From Norana najaformis (lineage: Eukaryota; Annelida; Clitellata; Crassiclitellata; Hormogastridae): a stretch of DNA of 64,000 nucleotides. Below the pieces are notes generated by a model that saw nothing but the letters and a program-made list of their open reading frames with translations, searched no databases and was not told the DNA's origin. The DNA lies in the NCBI GenBank assembly GCA_964023275.1, contig OZ029921.1, positions 14,549,306 through 14,613,305 on the forward strand, in the 5' to 3' direction. Below are positions 23,076 to 36,999 of the stretch, piece after piece. Positions within the stretch are counted from its first letter, which is position 1, and each line of letters opens with the position of its first letter. The translations under genes and the position numbers were made by a program.

Positions 23076-23134
23076 TGTGTGATGCTGTGATGAGATTAGA
23101 ATCGACAGGCAGACGATGACTGACGTTTACTCAC

Positions 23135-23222
23135 AGAACACAGAGCCATGACTGATCGTAGTCGAAGGATCTGCCCGAATACGACCGACAGGTGCCCTGT
23201 ATGGTCTTCGCCAACTGATGCA
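23135..23222 (-). CDS. SLC4A11: SLC4A11 exon, cytoplasmic domain core
   Basis: Encodes [10 protein letters not shown] and QSWLCVL, matching human VHLLSDTIQG and QSWLCII. Acceptor GGCGCAG|TG, donor TTCT|GTGAGT, phases 1 to 2 on both sides. The acceptor has an unusual purine-rich upstream sequence (GAGA and GATA repeats) instead of a pyrimidine tract. Confidence 0.92.
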
Positions 23223-24493
<1,271 letters not shown>

Positions 24494-24698
24494 CCGAGTC
24501 GTGTGTGAAGAGTAGTTTCTTTGCTTCGACAAACGCAGATGGATGCTCTACCTGGTCCAGAAGATGGTGAAGCAGACAGTCCATGATATGTTCTAGGTTG
24601 GACTCCTGGAGGTCAAGCAGCAACTGTGCTTGGCTGAGAAAGTTCTCGACATCAACAGAGGCTCGAATCTCAGCCGCAAAGTCCTTCATCGGAATCTT
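24494..24698 (-). CDS. SLC4A11: SLC4A11 exon, start of cytoplasmic domain
   Basis: Reads KIPMKDFAAEIRASVD, VENFLSQAQLLLDLQ, then a helix ending in KKLLFTHDS. It matches human [20 protein letters not shown] and MLFTDAG. Acceptor GAATGCAG|AAG, donor TCGG|GTAAAT, phase 0 to 1. An ATG two codons before the splice site could also start a short isoform here; nothing in the sequence decides this. Confidence 0.92.
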
Positions 24699-25874
24699 CT
24701 GCATTCAGTAAATCACTTTGAATGATCAGAAGATGTGCATTCAGAGCAGCTACTGTATGATGCTCTGCTCTCGTCATTCAGTTACACATTTAGACAGATA
24801 GGCAGGGGAAAGCGACTCAAGGCGATGCAACAATATTACATAATTCACGGGAAGGTCGCAGTCCGATTGAACTTAAGCAGTAAACACAGTACATAGTGAT
24901 AAAGAGATTGATGGATTTTAATGTCTTAGTATGATTGTTGCTCATCACTCTAAAACATGTTTCGGTGGTAGCGGTGCTATGGATTCTGCGTCTCTTCAGG
25001 GTTTCTCAGCGTCTAACTTCGTTGCGATGTCGTCTCTTTGTTTCAAGTTTTATTTACATCAAAACCCTATTTACAGCATCTGACTATCCAGATTTATTGA
25101 ATACACTCTCAGACTTTCGGCCTAACGTAAGACTTAAGAAGAGACATCGTTCTCGTCGTCTTATCTCGTTCATCGTAGCGTCGATTGAGAGTGGATTCTT
25201 CTACTGTTGTGATGACCGTCTACCTTCCATTATACACCCTTCTTCTTCCTTTTTATGCTGCAGTCTCCTGTCTTCATCACTAATTTTGTACCTACTTACT
25301 TGACTAGATTTAGCGCTAAGCTGACTAGTTGTCATAATTTGTTAGGAATTAGCTAAGAATGACTAGACTTAGTATAATCTTAAGCCGGCGAGCAATAGAA
25401 TATCTAAATAGTTAAATACAGAAGGCCAGTTTAGATAATTTATGGATATTAAGTGGGTTTTACTGGGGATTTGCTGCGTCTTGACTAAGCAGGCCCAATG
25501 AAATCCGTTGTTCAACGAGGCCAGTTCTAACTGAGACAAAGCAAATTTTAAAGACAGCCCATAGTTTGCCAGACGATCGTTCCAACCGTTGAAACTGCAA
25601 GGGCGAGCATGACAGTGAAGAATCTGAAAATTCTGACATCATTTAGCTGGAATGGAAATTTGGTTGGATCGTGTTTCCTTTAGAATTGTCAATGGTCCGC
25701 GGTTGTCTTCTCATAAACCAACAAATCATGCAGGAGGGAACCCGGTTGTTGCATTTGGCATCTACCTCAGCGCTCATACAGTAAAAGGCGTTTTTTGATG
25801 ACCACGTGGTGAATCATCTTTTCCAGAGATTGATTCTACCTCTCGTCGCCTCCAGACGCTTCAGGGATTAATAA

Positions 25875-26115
25875 AAAGAGGCAGCTCTCATACTTTCGGG
25901 CATGTGCTACGAAAGAGCTGAGACTGCCTAGAGAAAGAAATCATCCAAGGCACAATTCCTGGATCCTGAACGGGGGGGGGGAGACCCAAGATGACATTTA
26001 TAGACAACATCAAGTCGTGGACTGAATTATTACAAGACAGGAGGGAAAGAAACAGACGGCACAACATTTTTCGTGGTGCGGCCAACTCGTCCTCGGCTCG
26101 AAGACGGTTGAACAC
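25875..26115 (+). mobile_element. LINE 3' fragment (C-terminal tail)
   Basis: Encodes a broken SHTFGHVLRKS, LEKEIIQGTIPGS and GGGRPKMTFIDNIKSWTELL. This is the well-known C-terminal tail (FGHVxRK...GRGRP...DNIKxWT) of one non-LTR group. Only the 3' end is present. Confidence 0.8.
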
Positions 26116-27925
26116 GAAAAAGACAAGACTCTCGAGCTGTCAATTTACACAATTTAAAATGTGTTTTTGACACGAAAATAGTCATCAAAATGGGTACAGC
26201 CTTTGATTTTCGTATATACAATTGAATAAACGAAAGTTCAATGACAACAGTACTTCATATGTCAGCATACAGTTGGTAAATGCAGGAATCTTTCGACTGT
26301 ATTCGTTGAAATTTTTGAACTGAGCACATGACAGACTACGTCACAAAATCTTCTTCGCGCTCCCTAACAATATATTTGCGCTAGCTTTTATAGGCCCTTT
26401 CTTGACACATCAAGAGTCACGGCGAACGCCGACGAATTGGCGTATAGAGACAAATTTGCGATGTTACATCACAGAAAAATCGCGCCTTAGCTCGGAACGC
26501 CCACCGTCCAATTACAAACAAGTCAACAGCACCATGACTGATCAACGTCATAGAAATATCTTATATCAACGCGCGTAAATTTACTCAATTTACGCGATTG
26601 AGTAAATTGCAATTGAGTAAATTTACATTTACTTAATGGTAAAAAAATGCGATCGCAGTTGACTAATACTGCACGCGGTTATAGATGATGAAAGTATCTG
26701 TACTTAATGCGAACACTTACTGAAGGTACACCTTATTATACCTTCAGGTAATTTTAACGCGCAATGCTATATCATCATGGTTTGATGGTTTTTAAAATCA
26801 TGGAGTTCTTAAAGTTGTTCTACATTTTTGATTTTAGGACGTTCGACTTGATAATGTTGTTGCAAATTGCATTCTAAATCAAGGCATATATTGTACAGAT
26901 GAAATGAAAAATCATGATTACGCTCTTTATTACAAAAATGTTGTTGTCACTGACGTATTTTTTCTCGCGGAGGCAAGAGAGTGTCACGGATCTCAGTGTC
27001 GAAGCAGAATTCTAGTATCACAAAATTTCATGTTATCCCTATGTTCCATCTTTAGTATGGCGATTTTTTAATGCAAATCAAGATGTTCTTTAAGTTTAAG
27101 ACTCAAAGGAAATGCAATTTATTACTCTTAATCTGCAAACTTTCTCATCCATGAACACTTACAAGAACAGCAAAGACCCTACAACTTCGCAGTAGAATCT
27201 CTCAAAAGACCTAAGCTGCTGGTTATTTATTCATTTTATCTTCATTTAAAACTGGTGCTCGTTTGTAAATGCAAGAAGTATGCTCTTTAATTATGACTGT
27301 TGTATGACTAATAAACTTGCGCTAATTGATATTATTTTATTTGTAAATGTTTACAGAATACTTTTCAAAATAAGCTTAATTTAATATAAATCATTTTCAG
27401 CCTTGCTGTATCACGAATTCCGATCTGTTATATTGACTATCAGGACAAAATGTTGGAGACACTTTAAGATATTCTTGCAGTCAGTTTGAAACCACTCACT
27501 TTTTAAGGAGTGAACGTTGAAAGACCTCGATAGAAGAATAATAAAATCTAACTAACTACCGCCAAAAACTCTGTTCAATAGAAAAGACTTGCTATCTTGA
27601 TTCTGGCGACCAGTTGGGTTACTCATACTTGCTTTTAATCACCGACAGCCATTTTATCTGAGTTTGTATGCTTTATTAAAAAAATTCTGCCAATTAATGC
27701 ATGCTACCTTCAACGTGCAAGGCTTTGAGCGAAAGGAATTGTTGCTGCCCTATCTACTTGCTGAGCCGCGTGTCGGCTCAGTGCTAATCATAAATATGCG
27801 AAAGTCATCTGCTTGTGATCTTGTGATGAAGGCGATCTAACGGTCAGCATCGCTCACAGATCTTATGAAATCTTCCTAACGATTAGCTACTTGATGAGTC
27901 CGACCGCGCACATGCTTAGACGGCG

Positions 27926-27951
27926 CATGCAGCAGCAGCAGCAGCAGCAGC
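27926..27951. repeat. (CAG)n microsatellite
   Basis: About eight GCA/CAG units in a non-coding intron. Confidence 0.95.
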
Positions 27952-30900
27952 GTCGAGGCACAGCAAAGCCGGAAGGAAACAGAGACAGGAACAGACTGAG
28001 ACTGAGACATGCAGATAAAAATATTGAGACATATAGAGAAACAGCGACATAAATGTAGGCACGTAAAAGAGTAAGAGAAGCAGGCAGCTATATATAAATA
28101 TATAAGTATATATATTAAGCGTGATATATATATATATATGTGTGTGTTAACCATGAGAAGCGCTAAGACATGGAGTATATGAAAAGAAGAGAGAGGGATT
28201 GTTGCGACAGAGAGCAAATCTTGCGCGGAGAAAAAGACAGGTTGTAAACACAAGGAAGGCGATGAAATAAGACTAACGGATAATGAATGAAACTAAGAGG
28301 GACAAAGAGAGCGACAGCTAGAGAAAAAGGGGGTTAAGTTAGATATGTTTAATATTGATTAGGCTGATGCGCTGACAATCCATTTCCTGTAACTTGTCGA
28401 GGCTTCTCGGGAAGCGAAGGCTCTGTGGCGGCTGATTCAGAGGCATAACTACTCGTATGAGAGCAGATGCGGATTAGACATCACATAAGATCCGGTTTAG
28501 GATTGAAACGACGCACTCTCCAAACAACGCCGACCGACCGACCGATCGACCGAAGAGCAAGGAACAATGGTCGCAGGCAGTGCCAAACAGCATTGCATTC
28601 CACAACATCTATAACCTCTGATTATCGAGCGGACCATGTAATTCCAGGCGGCTGGAATGTTGCTGGCGATTAGGGTTAATACATGCAATGCATTTGGGGG
28701 TGATGCTGTTAAGGTCTCTGCAACTAACAGTAGCTAACAGCATATGGTTCATTTTTCAGACAGATTGCAACTTTGGAGATAAACTCCAGTGGCAAGACAT
28801 GAGCATTGTTTGCATGCTCATGAACGTTTTGTTCTTAATGACCTTGACATCATTTAGGATAGCGTTAGCAGCGCTTTGTGAAGTACTTAAGAGGCGCTAT
28901 ATTAACGAACTAATGGTCCATCAAGATTTAAGAAATGCATGTTTTGTCTGTGTCGCTTTAGCACATGGCTGACATCTAAACATCGTCACAAATAGCAGTT
29001 TTGTACTGTAAAATTTAACCTACAATAAACCTTTTGCAACCCATTTCCCCAGTTATCTTTCTGGAATTATCTTATGCTTGAAGCGAAACTGTCTTCCTCC
29101 GACTTTCTAAGCGTAAAACACATTTATGTCGATATATGCGTCTGAACTACGTATGAAGGCATTGTCAAATCTTAGTAATTACGTATTCTTTTGCAGTATA
29201 AAATGAAACAATGTCACAGATCCAAACATGTTTTGTGGTTTGCAAGGCACAACAACAGTCTGACATTTTCACACAAAGCATCAAGAGTCGCAATCCGCTG
29301 TACGTCAGGTGTTGCGTAAACACTTATCAACCCAAGTTAAAAAGTCAAGCGTCTCTGGAACCTCATTACATTCGCACGACATCGTAGCTGCCAGTTAAGT
29401 AGGTTCATGCATGGTTTGGTAATCACCAAGTGAAGTGATAGATGTTGTGTTGAAGCAGGTACTATCTCATACGATCTCACACAATACAATTCATCACAAA
29501 ACTAAAACCTTTTGCTTAACGAAAGTTTATTTGAGGAACGAAGTCAGTGAAAAAACCAGCCAGCCTCCACAAATAAGTTAGTTGCTAAACTCACTGGACG
29601 TTGTGAGATGCTCTAACGATTAATTAGCACAACCATCAGCCCACTCTGTCTGTTCGTAGCAGAGAAGAATTATTCAGCAGCGTGTTCCAAACATCAGCAC
29701 GAATAGTGCATCAGAATCGAGAACAGCCTAAAGCCAGGCTGTGAGGTGTGGTTGAAACCTTTGTGGTATATGGACCTCTGAATTGGCTTCTGATCAAAAC
29801 ATCGTCCGCCAAGTCATACCTTAAAGGGACTAATGTTACCTTACCTTGTATCCTATTCTCTTTGCCTTACAGTAGTATGTAGACAACGTAAGCTAACTCA
29901 ACTGCACTTTGTCGCTATCCGATCTTTAAGATTCAGTTCTTCAGAAAGACAGTTTCCTTTCGATGTGCCATTACCATGACTTTTTTCTTGCATGCGACTT
30001 AATCATCATTCACATTCTTTCAAAGTGCGGAGAGTTCTATAACTTCATTCTTTGGCTCAAAGTAGCTTATATAATATATATATATATATATATATATGAC
30101 ACAGTCAAGCAAATGGCCATTCAATGGACGCATTTTTACATGATGCATCCGAGATTCGAACTAGGCACGTTTCATACAGTATTTATAAAGGTTTCGAACG
30201 AAGTTCTGTCCCTACCTCATATCTCGCGTACATCAGAGAAACCTCGTCATCATCTGAAACAGTTAAATTCATCCGTGAATGCATGCACGCATACCTACCT
30301 ACCTACCCACCTACCTAATTAACTATGTGCATACACACATTTACATAAGTACATACATATATTCACATACATGGCATTGAGTGAATTATGATGGACTATG
30401 GCAACAATGGATTGAGCCAATTGAAAATGAATTGCCAATTAATTAACGGAGTATAATGACGTGGCATAGAACATTGACCGTCGGATTTGATCGCTGATCG
30501 TAGAAGGTGAAGGTCAACTCGATGGTAGAAGATGACCTTAAAATATCCTCTCATAAACTACGATCAATTCAACGACTGATCGAAAGCAACCACAAGATCT
30601 CTCCAATGCTTATGCTTTATACCTCAAATGATGATCTATTACATGCCATTTGTATAATGATGCGACTTACGCAGCTGTCGTGGCCAAAAAAACAGCAAAC
30701 ATTAATGTAGAAACTTCGTAGCTTGCAACTGAAAGTTTTAGCAAAAGATTAGAAATGAAATATTTAAACATTTAAAAGAGCAAAAAACATCAGAAAGCTA
30801 ATTTTTCTAGCTTTACAGCTGATCATCTGCCCGCTTTGTAATGCTTTAAATGTATAAGCGTTCAATTTGTGGATATATATATATATATTTTATTTCTGAT

Positions 30901-33037
30901 GTTGAGTCTCTAGCATTCATTTTAAACTGAAAATTGCGTCAACAGTAATATACAAAGCAAGTAATTATAAGCAGTGCCTAACATTTAAAATATTGAGACC
31001 GAAATATTATTATAATAATAAATAAGTTCAGTATTTATACCAGTGCATATATAAACACAATAGAACTGATATAAGCTTGTTGTTACTGCATCCAGCATAG
31101 ACAATACCAGAATTTCTCGCATCGATGGGTGCCGGGGATTAAGAATGTAAGGTAATTCTTTGTGCAAACTAGGGAACCAGAAAGAGGTCACGTGGTTAAG
31201 GCATCAGATTTTTGTTTGTATTTTTAGAGTAAACAACAAAGTAGATTTGTGAAGAAACGCATATCAAAATTAAAGATTTGTGTGTTAGTTTTCGTGTCAA
31301 CTTCACCTACAATGGGTATCCCGAAGAAAAGATTATTGGATTCGTGTCAGTCTAGGAAGCAATCAGCAGTACCTCGGAGTCTTCGCCGACAGCCAAGATC
31401 GACAGTGCATGATCAAGCGCACGTCACTCAAGACATACATTAGCACCGATAGGCGAGAGGGTGTAAACAAGTGACGTAGACCGATATCTCAGCAGAAAGC
31501 TTGCTACTCGTCCACATAGCCACTCCGAACTGCGTCTCTCTGCATCATCTGTGTACTTGGTTGGTCCTAATATAATCTCTGCTTAGAGAGGACACTGTTG
31601 TTGAGAATCCGATTATTTATATAAAATGCTCAGACATACAATGCACAACTGACCGCAGTGACTCTCTGGACTAACTCAGTGACGATTTGTGTCGGTGCTT
31701 TGGAGTTTGATAGATCTTGTGAAATGGAGACTCCTTGTCGAACCTTGAAACCCGTTAGGAAGAAGACCTGTCCGTGCATTCTCTAGATAGTTTCTGTGCG
31801 TTCATTACTTCTGCAGACATCACCAATGCAATCCGCCTTTGTGTTGCATTTTACCACCTGGTTTTGTCGCATCTGTCTGTACCTTACCATCTACAGAAAC
31901 GGAGTCAGTTTTGCACCTGCAGAATTGGATTGGTTGAGCCGCGGTCAACAAACTGTTTCTCTGGCACAGGCTTTGAGACGCCGAGCAATTCCAATACGTT
32001 ATCGTACAATACTTAGAGTGCCATAATTAATGCCCTATACTTTCATCTGAGACTATTCGTAATACGACGGAAGTGTCTGACAATGACTCCCCAATATCAG
32101 CAGACAATTTGTGTATGCTATCAGCCGTATTGTTTTCTATGCGTCACGCAGACCACGTGCGTTCACATTATAAACTTGAATCCGATTATGTCGAATTGAT
32201 TCTGAGTTGTATTGTTTCGTTGGCATTTCCGAACGAGACGTTTATTCGGAGGGCGCGTGAAGCTGCGTAACGGAGAAGCCTCGGATTGATTCATTGGTTC
32301 CATAGATGCACAGGCTACTGGTCACTCGAATCAGCGCTCAAGATAATGCGATGACCTGTGTATCGCACAAACTGAACCGTGGAGATCTCACTTGACGCAG
32401 TTTCCGCTTGATAGAGTAAGGATCGAGCGACGTAAAATCTCTATCAGGCGGCAGCGGCCCTCAAGATAAGCAATCCATTTTTTCTGATGGAACTTCAATC
32501 CCGCTAAACCCATTGCCTCGACGGCCCTCTATAATCTGGGCATAGAAAGAGCACAGGTCATCTAAGAAGGACACAGCATTGGGTGGCAGCAGACATGGAT
32601 TTCTCAGAAAACAGCTACACGCTTTAAACGCCTATTTGCTAAATCCTTGTAAAGAAACGACTCCTGAGATCCGCAAAGGAGAACGACTTCTCAGGGCGAA
32701 CGATTATCTGCTCACAATGGACCTCAGTGGACCAAAAAGGCTGATCATCTGAGATAGGAAACAACGAGTCACTGTCTGCTACACATTAATTCTTAAACGT
32801 CCAGATCAACTGTAAAGCTCGCCTGCTATGCGACATCACATTTCAATCGCGGCTGAAATGCTATACATATGCTACATATGCGTCTAGTCTTTCATATCAG
32901 TTTAAGCGCTTGCAGAAGCTCGTGATATGGACCGCATAAATGTTCGGATCTATATGCCTACATATATACACATGTATCGATTCTCATAATGATGCATGAT
33001 GATATAGATACCCACATACACATATAAATTTCCATAC

Positions 33038-33492
33038 TAGAGATGAGCATCGGGCCGGGCAGAGTCGGCCCAGCCCGGCCCGCGAGAAAGAGAGGGCCGG
33101 GACGGCAGGGTCGAGTTTGGCATTTTTTGAATGTTGCTTTTCACATTTCTCAGTCCTTATGCAAAACTATTAGATTTAGATACTATTAGATTTTGTCTAT
33201 TTTGTACGTTTAAGTTAGCATTTTAAAATGTCCAATACTTACACCGAAGAAGTAATTTCTGAACATTAAACAAACAATCTGCGGTTAGCGGTGCGCCGCC
33301 TACCGATAATCGATAAGCATCGGACCGGACCGAACCGGGCCAAGCCACAATTTTAGGACGCGGTCCGGACCGGGCCCTGCTCGACGCCGACCGGGCCCTG
33401 CTCGACGCCGACCGGACCCCGCTCGACGCCGACCGGGTCCTGCTCGACGCCGACCTGGCGGACCGCGATTGTTCGGCCCATGCTCATCTCTA
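33038..33492. mobile_element. hAT-like MITE with 8-bp target duplication
   Basis: Ends TAGAGATGAGCATCGGGCCG and CGGCCCATGCTCATCTCTA are inverted copies. TTCCATAC stands on both sides (33030..33037 and 33493..33500). The length and end sequence fit hAT. The interior has no transposase remnant. Both subterminal parts are very CG-rich, and the right one contains a 21-bp repeat (GACCGGGCCCTGCTCGACGC-like) in four or five copies (33370..33470). Confidence 0.92.
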
Positions 33493-33668
33493 TTCCATAC
33501 ATATTAACATTTTTCACCATAAAGCACGTGTTACGTTTTTGTCAACCGATTTGCACCCAGGGCTAATACAACGAGCCTGACGTCGATTTTGACATCCCTG
33601 TCGTACAAGTCTTTCAATTATCTATTTTTGAGAGAAACGTCCTCAGAATAATTATACAGATAACTCAC

Positions 33669-34323
33669 CCATCGTCATTGAACTTCCTCCAGATATCAGC
33701 CTGCATCCTCCTCCTCCTGTCGAGCTCAGGCTATTCCGCGCTTCAATTTGATTCGATGAACTCGGGCTCTTGTTACGGTTCTCTTCGCAAATGATCGTTA
33801 CTTCTGTCGGTCGGTAGACTTCCAGCGAGTTTGAAACAGCGGCATGGAACGTCACTTCCGGTGCTGGTTGCAGCAGACGGTCGCTGGCAGCAACGCTGTC
33901 GACGTTTTCGCGATCGGGTGACACCGGTAGTGGGTCAAGGACGACGGGCAGTCTCGTCGGCTGCTCTCCAGGACACGACTGTCGGCCGCGAAGGGTCAAG
34001 TGTCGCCAGGAACCGGATGAACCCTGACGCGGTTCTGGTCCACTGGATGGCGTCTGCGACCCACTGTTCTGCCAGTTACGCTGCGTGACACCTGGTCGAG
34101 ACGAGAGGCCGTTGAGACTAGACAGGGCGGCAGATGAGACCGACTCAACGATCGCCGACACGCATGAGTTGGGCTTCGATCTCGACTGGACCGATGAGCG
34201 ATTGAGTATGATCGGCTGCGACCGAGATCTCCGGTTGAAGGCTGACCTCCGCTGACCCACGTCGAACGTCGTCAGTGAACCATCTGGAACGACCAGACGA
34301 TTCGATCGGTCTTTTCCAGCCAT
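33669..34323 (-). CDS. SLC4A11: SLC4A11 first coding exon, variable N-terminus
   Basis: Opens at ATG 34323 in a good context (GAAATGG), with an in-frame stop 18 nt upstream, and runs 218 codons to the donor ATGG|GTGAGT. The sequence is basic and rich in Ser, Arg and Pro, as expected of a disordered cytoplasmic tail. Near its end, VTFHAAVSNSLEVY resembles human IRFFVNVNLEMQ, followed by a Gly-rich stretch GGGGCRLISGG that may match human SGGCVLLHTS. The assignment therefore rests on position, strand and this short similarity. The exon is much longer than the human N-terminus. It ends in phase 1, which does not fit the next exon found. Confidence 0.75.
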
Positions 34324-34674
34324 TTCGGACTTTAACCTTCAGCTACGAACATCTGTAACTTCACAGTAACTCGTGCGTCTTGCCTCTGTGAACACGGCAG
34401 ACCAAAATCCATTACTAGAACTCAATGCTATTCGAAACATCGTGAATTAGTATTGTCACGCTCCTATATCAACCTCATGTTGATTGACTTCAGCAAGTAT
34501 AGCTATGTCTAGTGAATTGTAAAGGCCAAGATCATATTCCCGAAAATTTTAGGGGGTTGGTAGGATTTGTTGGCATGATGCATTATCCACAAAAGTTGAT
34601 GGTTATAGCCAATATGTCAGGTATGAATCAAGGCTTTGATTGTGTGCTTGTCCTGTGGTTGTAACTGTAATTTT

Positions 34675-35070
34675 AATCGCAAACTTATATAGCGCCACTT
34701 TAAGAGCAACTTCTCAGAGGCGCTTCCATCCCGACAAGACAAATCTTCGATCGAATAGAAAAGGTTTTCAAGCGCTTATGGGAAGGAGGCAGAGAAAGAT
34801 GAAGGAGCTCATGTCACGTGGTGCTAAGCAACTTATTCCAGACAGATGGACTGACCACAACGAAACTTTCATCGTGGACCGTGGATTTCGAGCAGGCGGG
34901 ACAACAAGGTCACCATGAACAGCAGAGCGAAGATTTCTCCGCCCAGGGATGGATGAGACCGAGACATTTAGCTCCTTGAGAAAATATGGAGTACAGCCTG
35001 CAAGACAGTAAAGCATAGGCATCAAGATCTTAATGATTTCATGCATAGGCAACCAATGAAAGTACTGCCA
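34675..35070 (-). mobile_element. LINE 3' fragment (RT C-terminus)
   Basis: The minus strand encodes WLPMHEIIKILMPMLYCLAG then CTPYFLKELNVSVSS. This matches the LHWLPI..RI.FK.L...L.G.AP.YL.EL motif of L2/CR1-type elements. It is in frame through much of its length but lacks everything upstream. Confidence 0.75.
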
Positions 35071-35271
35071 CGTCGTGTTGGAGTAATTGCCGATCTACTG
35101 AGCCGAAGCAATTAAGACATATTGTAGCTGATTAATGCGGGAAAGGTTAATTGAGTTGATAACTGCAATAACCCATGTTCCAAGTTCTTAATGTTAAGGT
35201 TCACTCATTTATCAATGATAAAATAATAATTGTAGGTATGCATTACATGCTGCAAACTTTATGAACATAAT

Positions 35272-35442
35272 TAGTAAGTCATGGGGCGACATATTATTCT
35301 ATTGGTCCACTCAAACAAACACCTTTGTGAGGAGCTGACAAAGGGAAATCTAAAACAGCACCCATTTGTTTTCATTCTTTCTTGTGTATGTGACATAAGT
35401 ATCTCCTTTCCTTGAGATAATATGTCGCCCTGTGACTTACTA
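35272..35442. mobile_element. mariner-like MITE, 171 bp
   Basis: TAGTAAGTCATGGGGCGACA at the left pairs with TGTCGCCCTGTGACTTACTA at the right: 26-bp arms counting ATTAT, with two mismatches. The outermost TA on each side fits a TA target duplication. No coding content. Confidence 0.7.
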
Positions 35443-36999
35443 TGTTGTGATAATTTTTGCGATTTTATTTTGACGTTTGCTCGATTTATGATGTGTTCAC
35501 GACTTATTATGTCAATCCCTTATAATTATCTCTAAAACTAAATTAAAAGTTATGTGCAGAACGTAAATGTGCCGTGCGGACGAAAAAATATTTTGCACGC
35601 ACTTAAACTTGTCATCTTTGTCGGTTTGTGAATAGCATACTATTCAGCCAGCACACACACCTTCAGAACAGGAGCTTGTGTTTCAAATAAACAATGATTC
35701 ATCGCAGGCACCCACAACCAACCGAAAGCATATGACTAACAACATGTCCAGGGCTCGTACGCATGACCAGGGCTTATGTTAGTCACCGACTAGCGCCTAC
35801 GCTCGGACTAATTAGTCTCCAATTAACAGCCTTCGAAAAACGGTATGCGGGAGGCTGGCTTAGCCCACGGAATAACAAGTCAGAGACTAACATACGAGAG
35901 GTAAATTTTACGCTGGGTTTTTCCCATATTTAAGTGTTATTTTATTAGTTATTTTTGGTGAGACAGCATGAATATATTTATGTTCTCTAGCTTAATATGT
36001 ATTAATATTCATAATGCATAGGCATATACATTAAGTTTCATGATTTATAGGCATGAGGCGGTCGTTTCAAACACGAATCATTTATTCGTAGTATTTTTTA
36101 TTCGTAGTATTTTTAGCTAAATTAAGTTCAGGAAAGTTTACGGGTTTGAGTTTTATTGTTGAAACAATTAAACGAATCTAGTGGATTCCAAAGGTCCCTA
36201 AACACTCGTTGACGTCAAAAACTACGTCGAATCGACGAATTGTGTCACCGACTTTTTTAGTTACTACATCAAGACTAGGCTAATTTACGCATGGTTGCGA
36301 GAGCATTGGGGTGAGTCCAAACGTAGCGCAAAGACCTCATCGTGAGTTTATTCGGTAGACGGACGTAAGCCGGAGTTAGTCTGGGTCTTGCAGTTACGCC
36401 GTTGTTGTGCATAAGGCCTCATCCCATATTTTGGGTATCGTCCATATCGTCGAAGCCAAAGACATCATATCACACCTGACCAAGTAATTGTTATCGTGAA
36501 AAATATAATCCACTGGGTATTAAAATATAGGTTTGCCCTATATAGCCTTTATTCAAATTTATTCTGAATAATTTCATGATTACTAATATCAAACATACTA
36601 ACTTTATTAAATTTATTAGTTATGATAGTTATAAATTAATAGTGATAATGACAACAATAACGATTAATAATATCATTATTGTTATCATTATCGTTACTAA
36701 TTGCATATATTTTTAAAGAAACAACATTACACACAGGAAAACATAATAAATACACCATAAGTAAAACATAAGTAAATACACGTAGGCCTATGCACGTAAC
36801 TGAATATTTCAATAGCGCCATGTGGTACCTCACGACGACATACCTCTTCGGGAAGTCGATCTAAACCAGTTTGTAGGTCTACTAGTCTGGAAAATATGCC
36901 TATATCAACGGACGCAAATAAGTGATAGCGAAGATTTGTAGCTGAGGTCTGCGTGCGCCAAGTTAAAAGTGGCAACTGTGTAATGTAATGTAATCAAAA

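Larger units (their letters stand above)
24699..33668. other. 9-kb first SLC4A11 intron
   Basis: Must hold at least one coding exon entering in phase 1 and leaving in phase 0, which I could not locate. Recognised contents are a LINE tail (25875..26115), a palindrome cluster (26575..26626), a (CAG)n run near 27930, short (TA)n runs (28110, 30076, 30875) and the hAT-like element (33038..33492). A 58-bp segment at 30666..30723 (minus) has a good acceptor and donor, but its phases do not fit. Confidence 0.6.

Noticed and set aside
24935-25303. 122-codon plus-strand open frame
   Set aside because: No domain, no splice support, antisense within an SLC4A11 intron; within the range of chance.
26254-26279. 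26-bp splice-bounded segment of the right length class to fill the exon gap
   Set aside because: The acceptor lacks a pyrimidine tract, and nine residues are too few to judge homology.
30666-30723. 58-bp segment with a strong acceptor and donor, encoding KLRSFYINV in one frame
   Set aside because: Reminded me of human SIRFFVNV, but that region already matches the first exon and the phases do not fit either neighbour.
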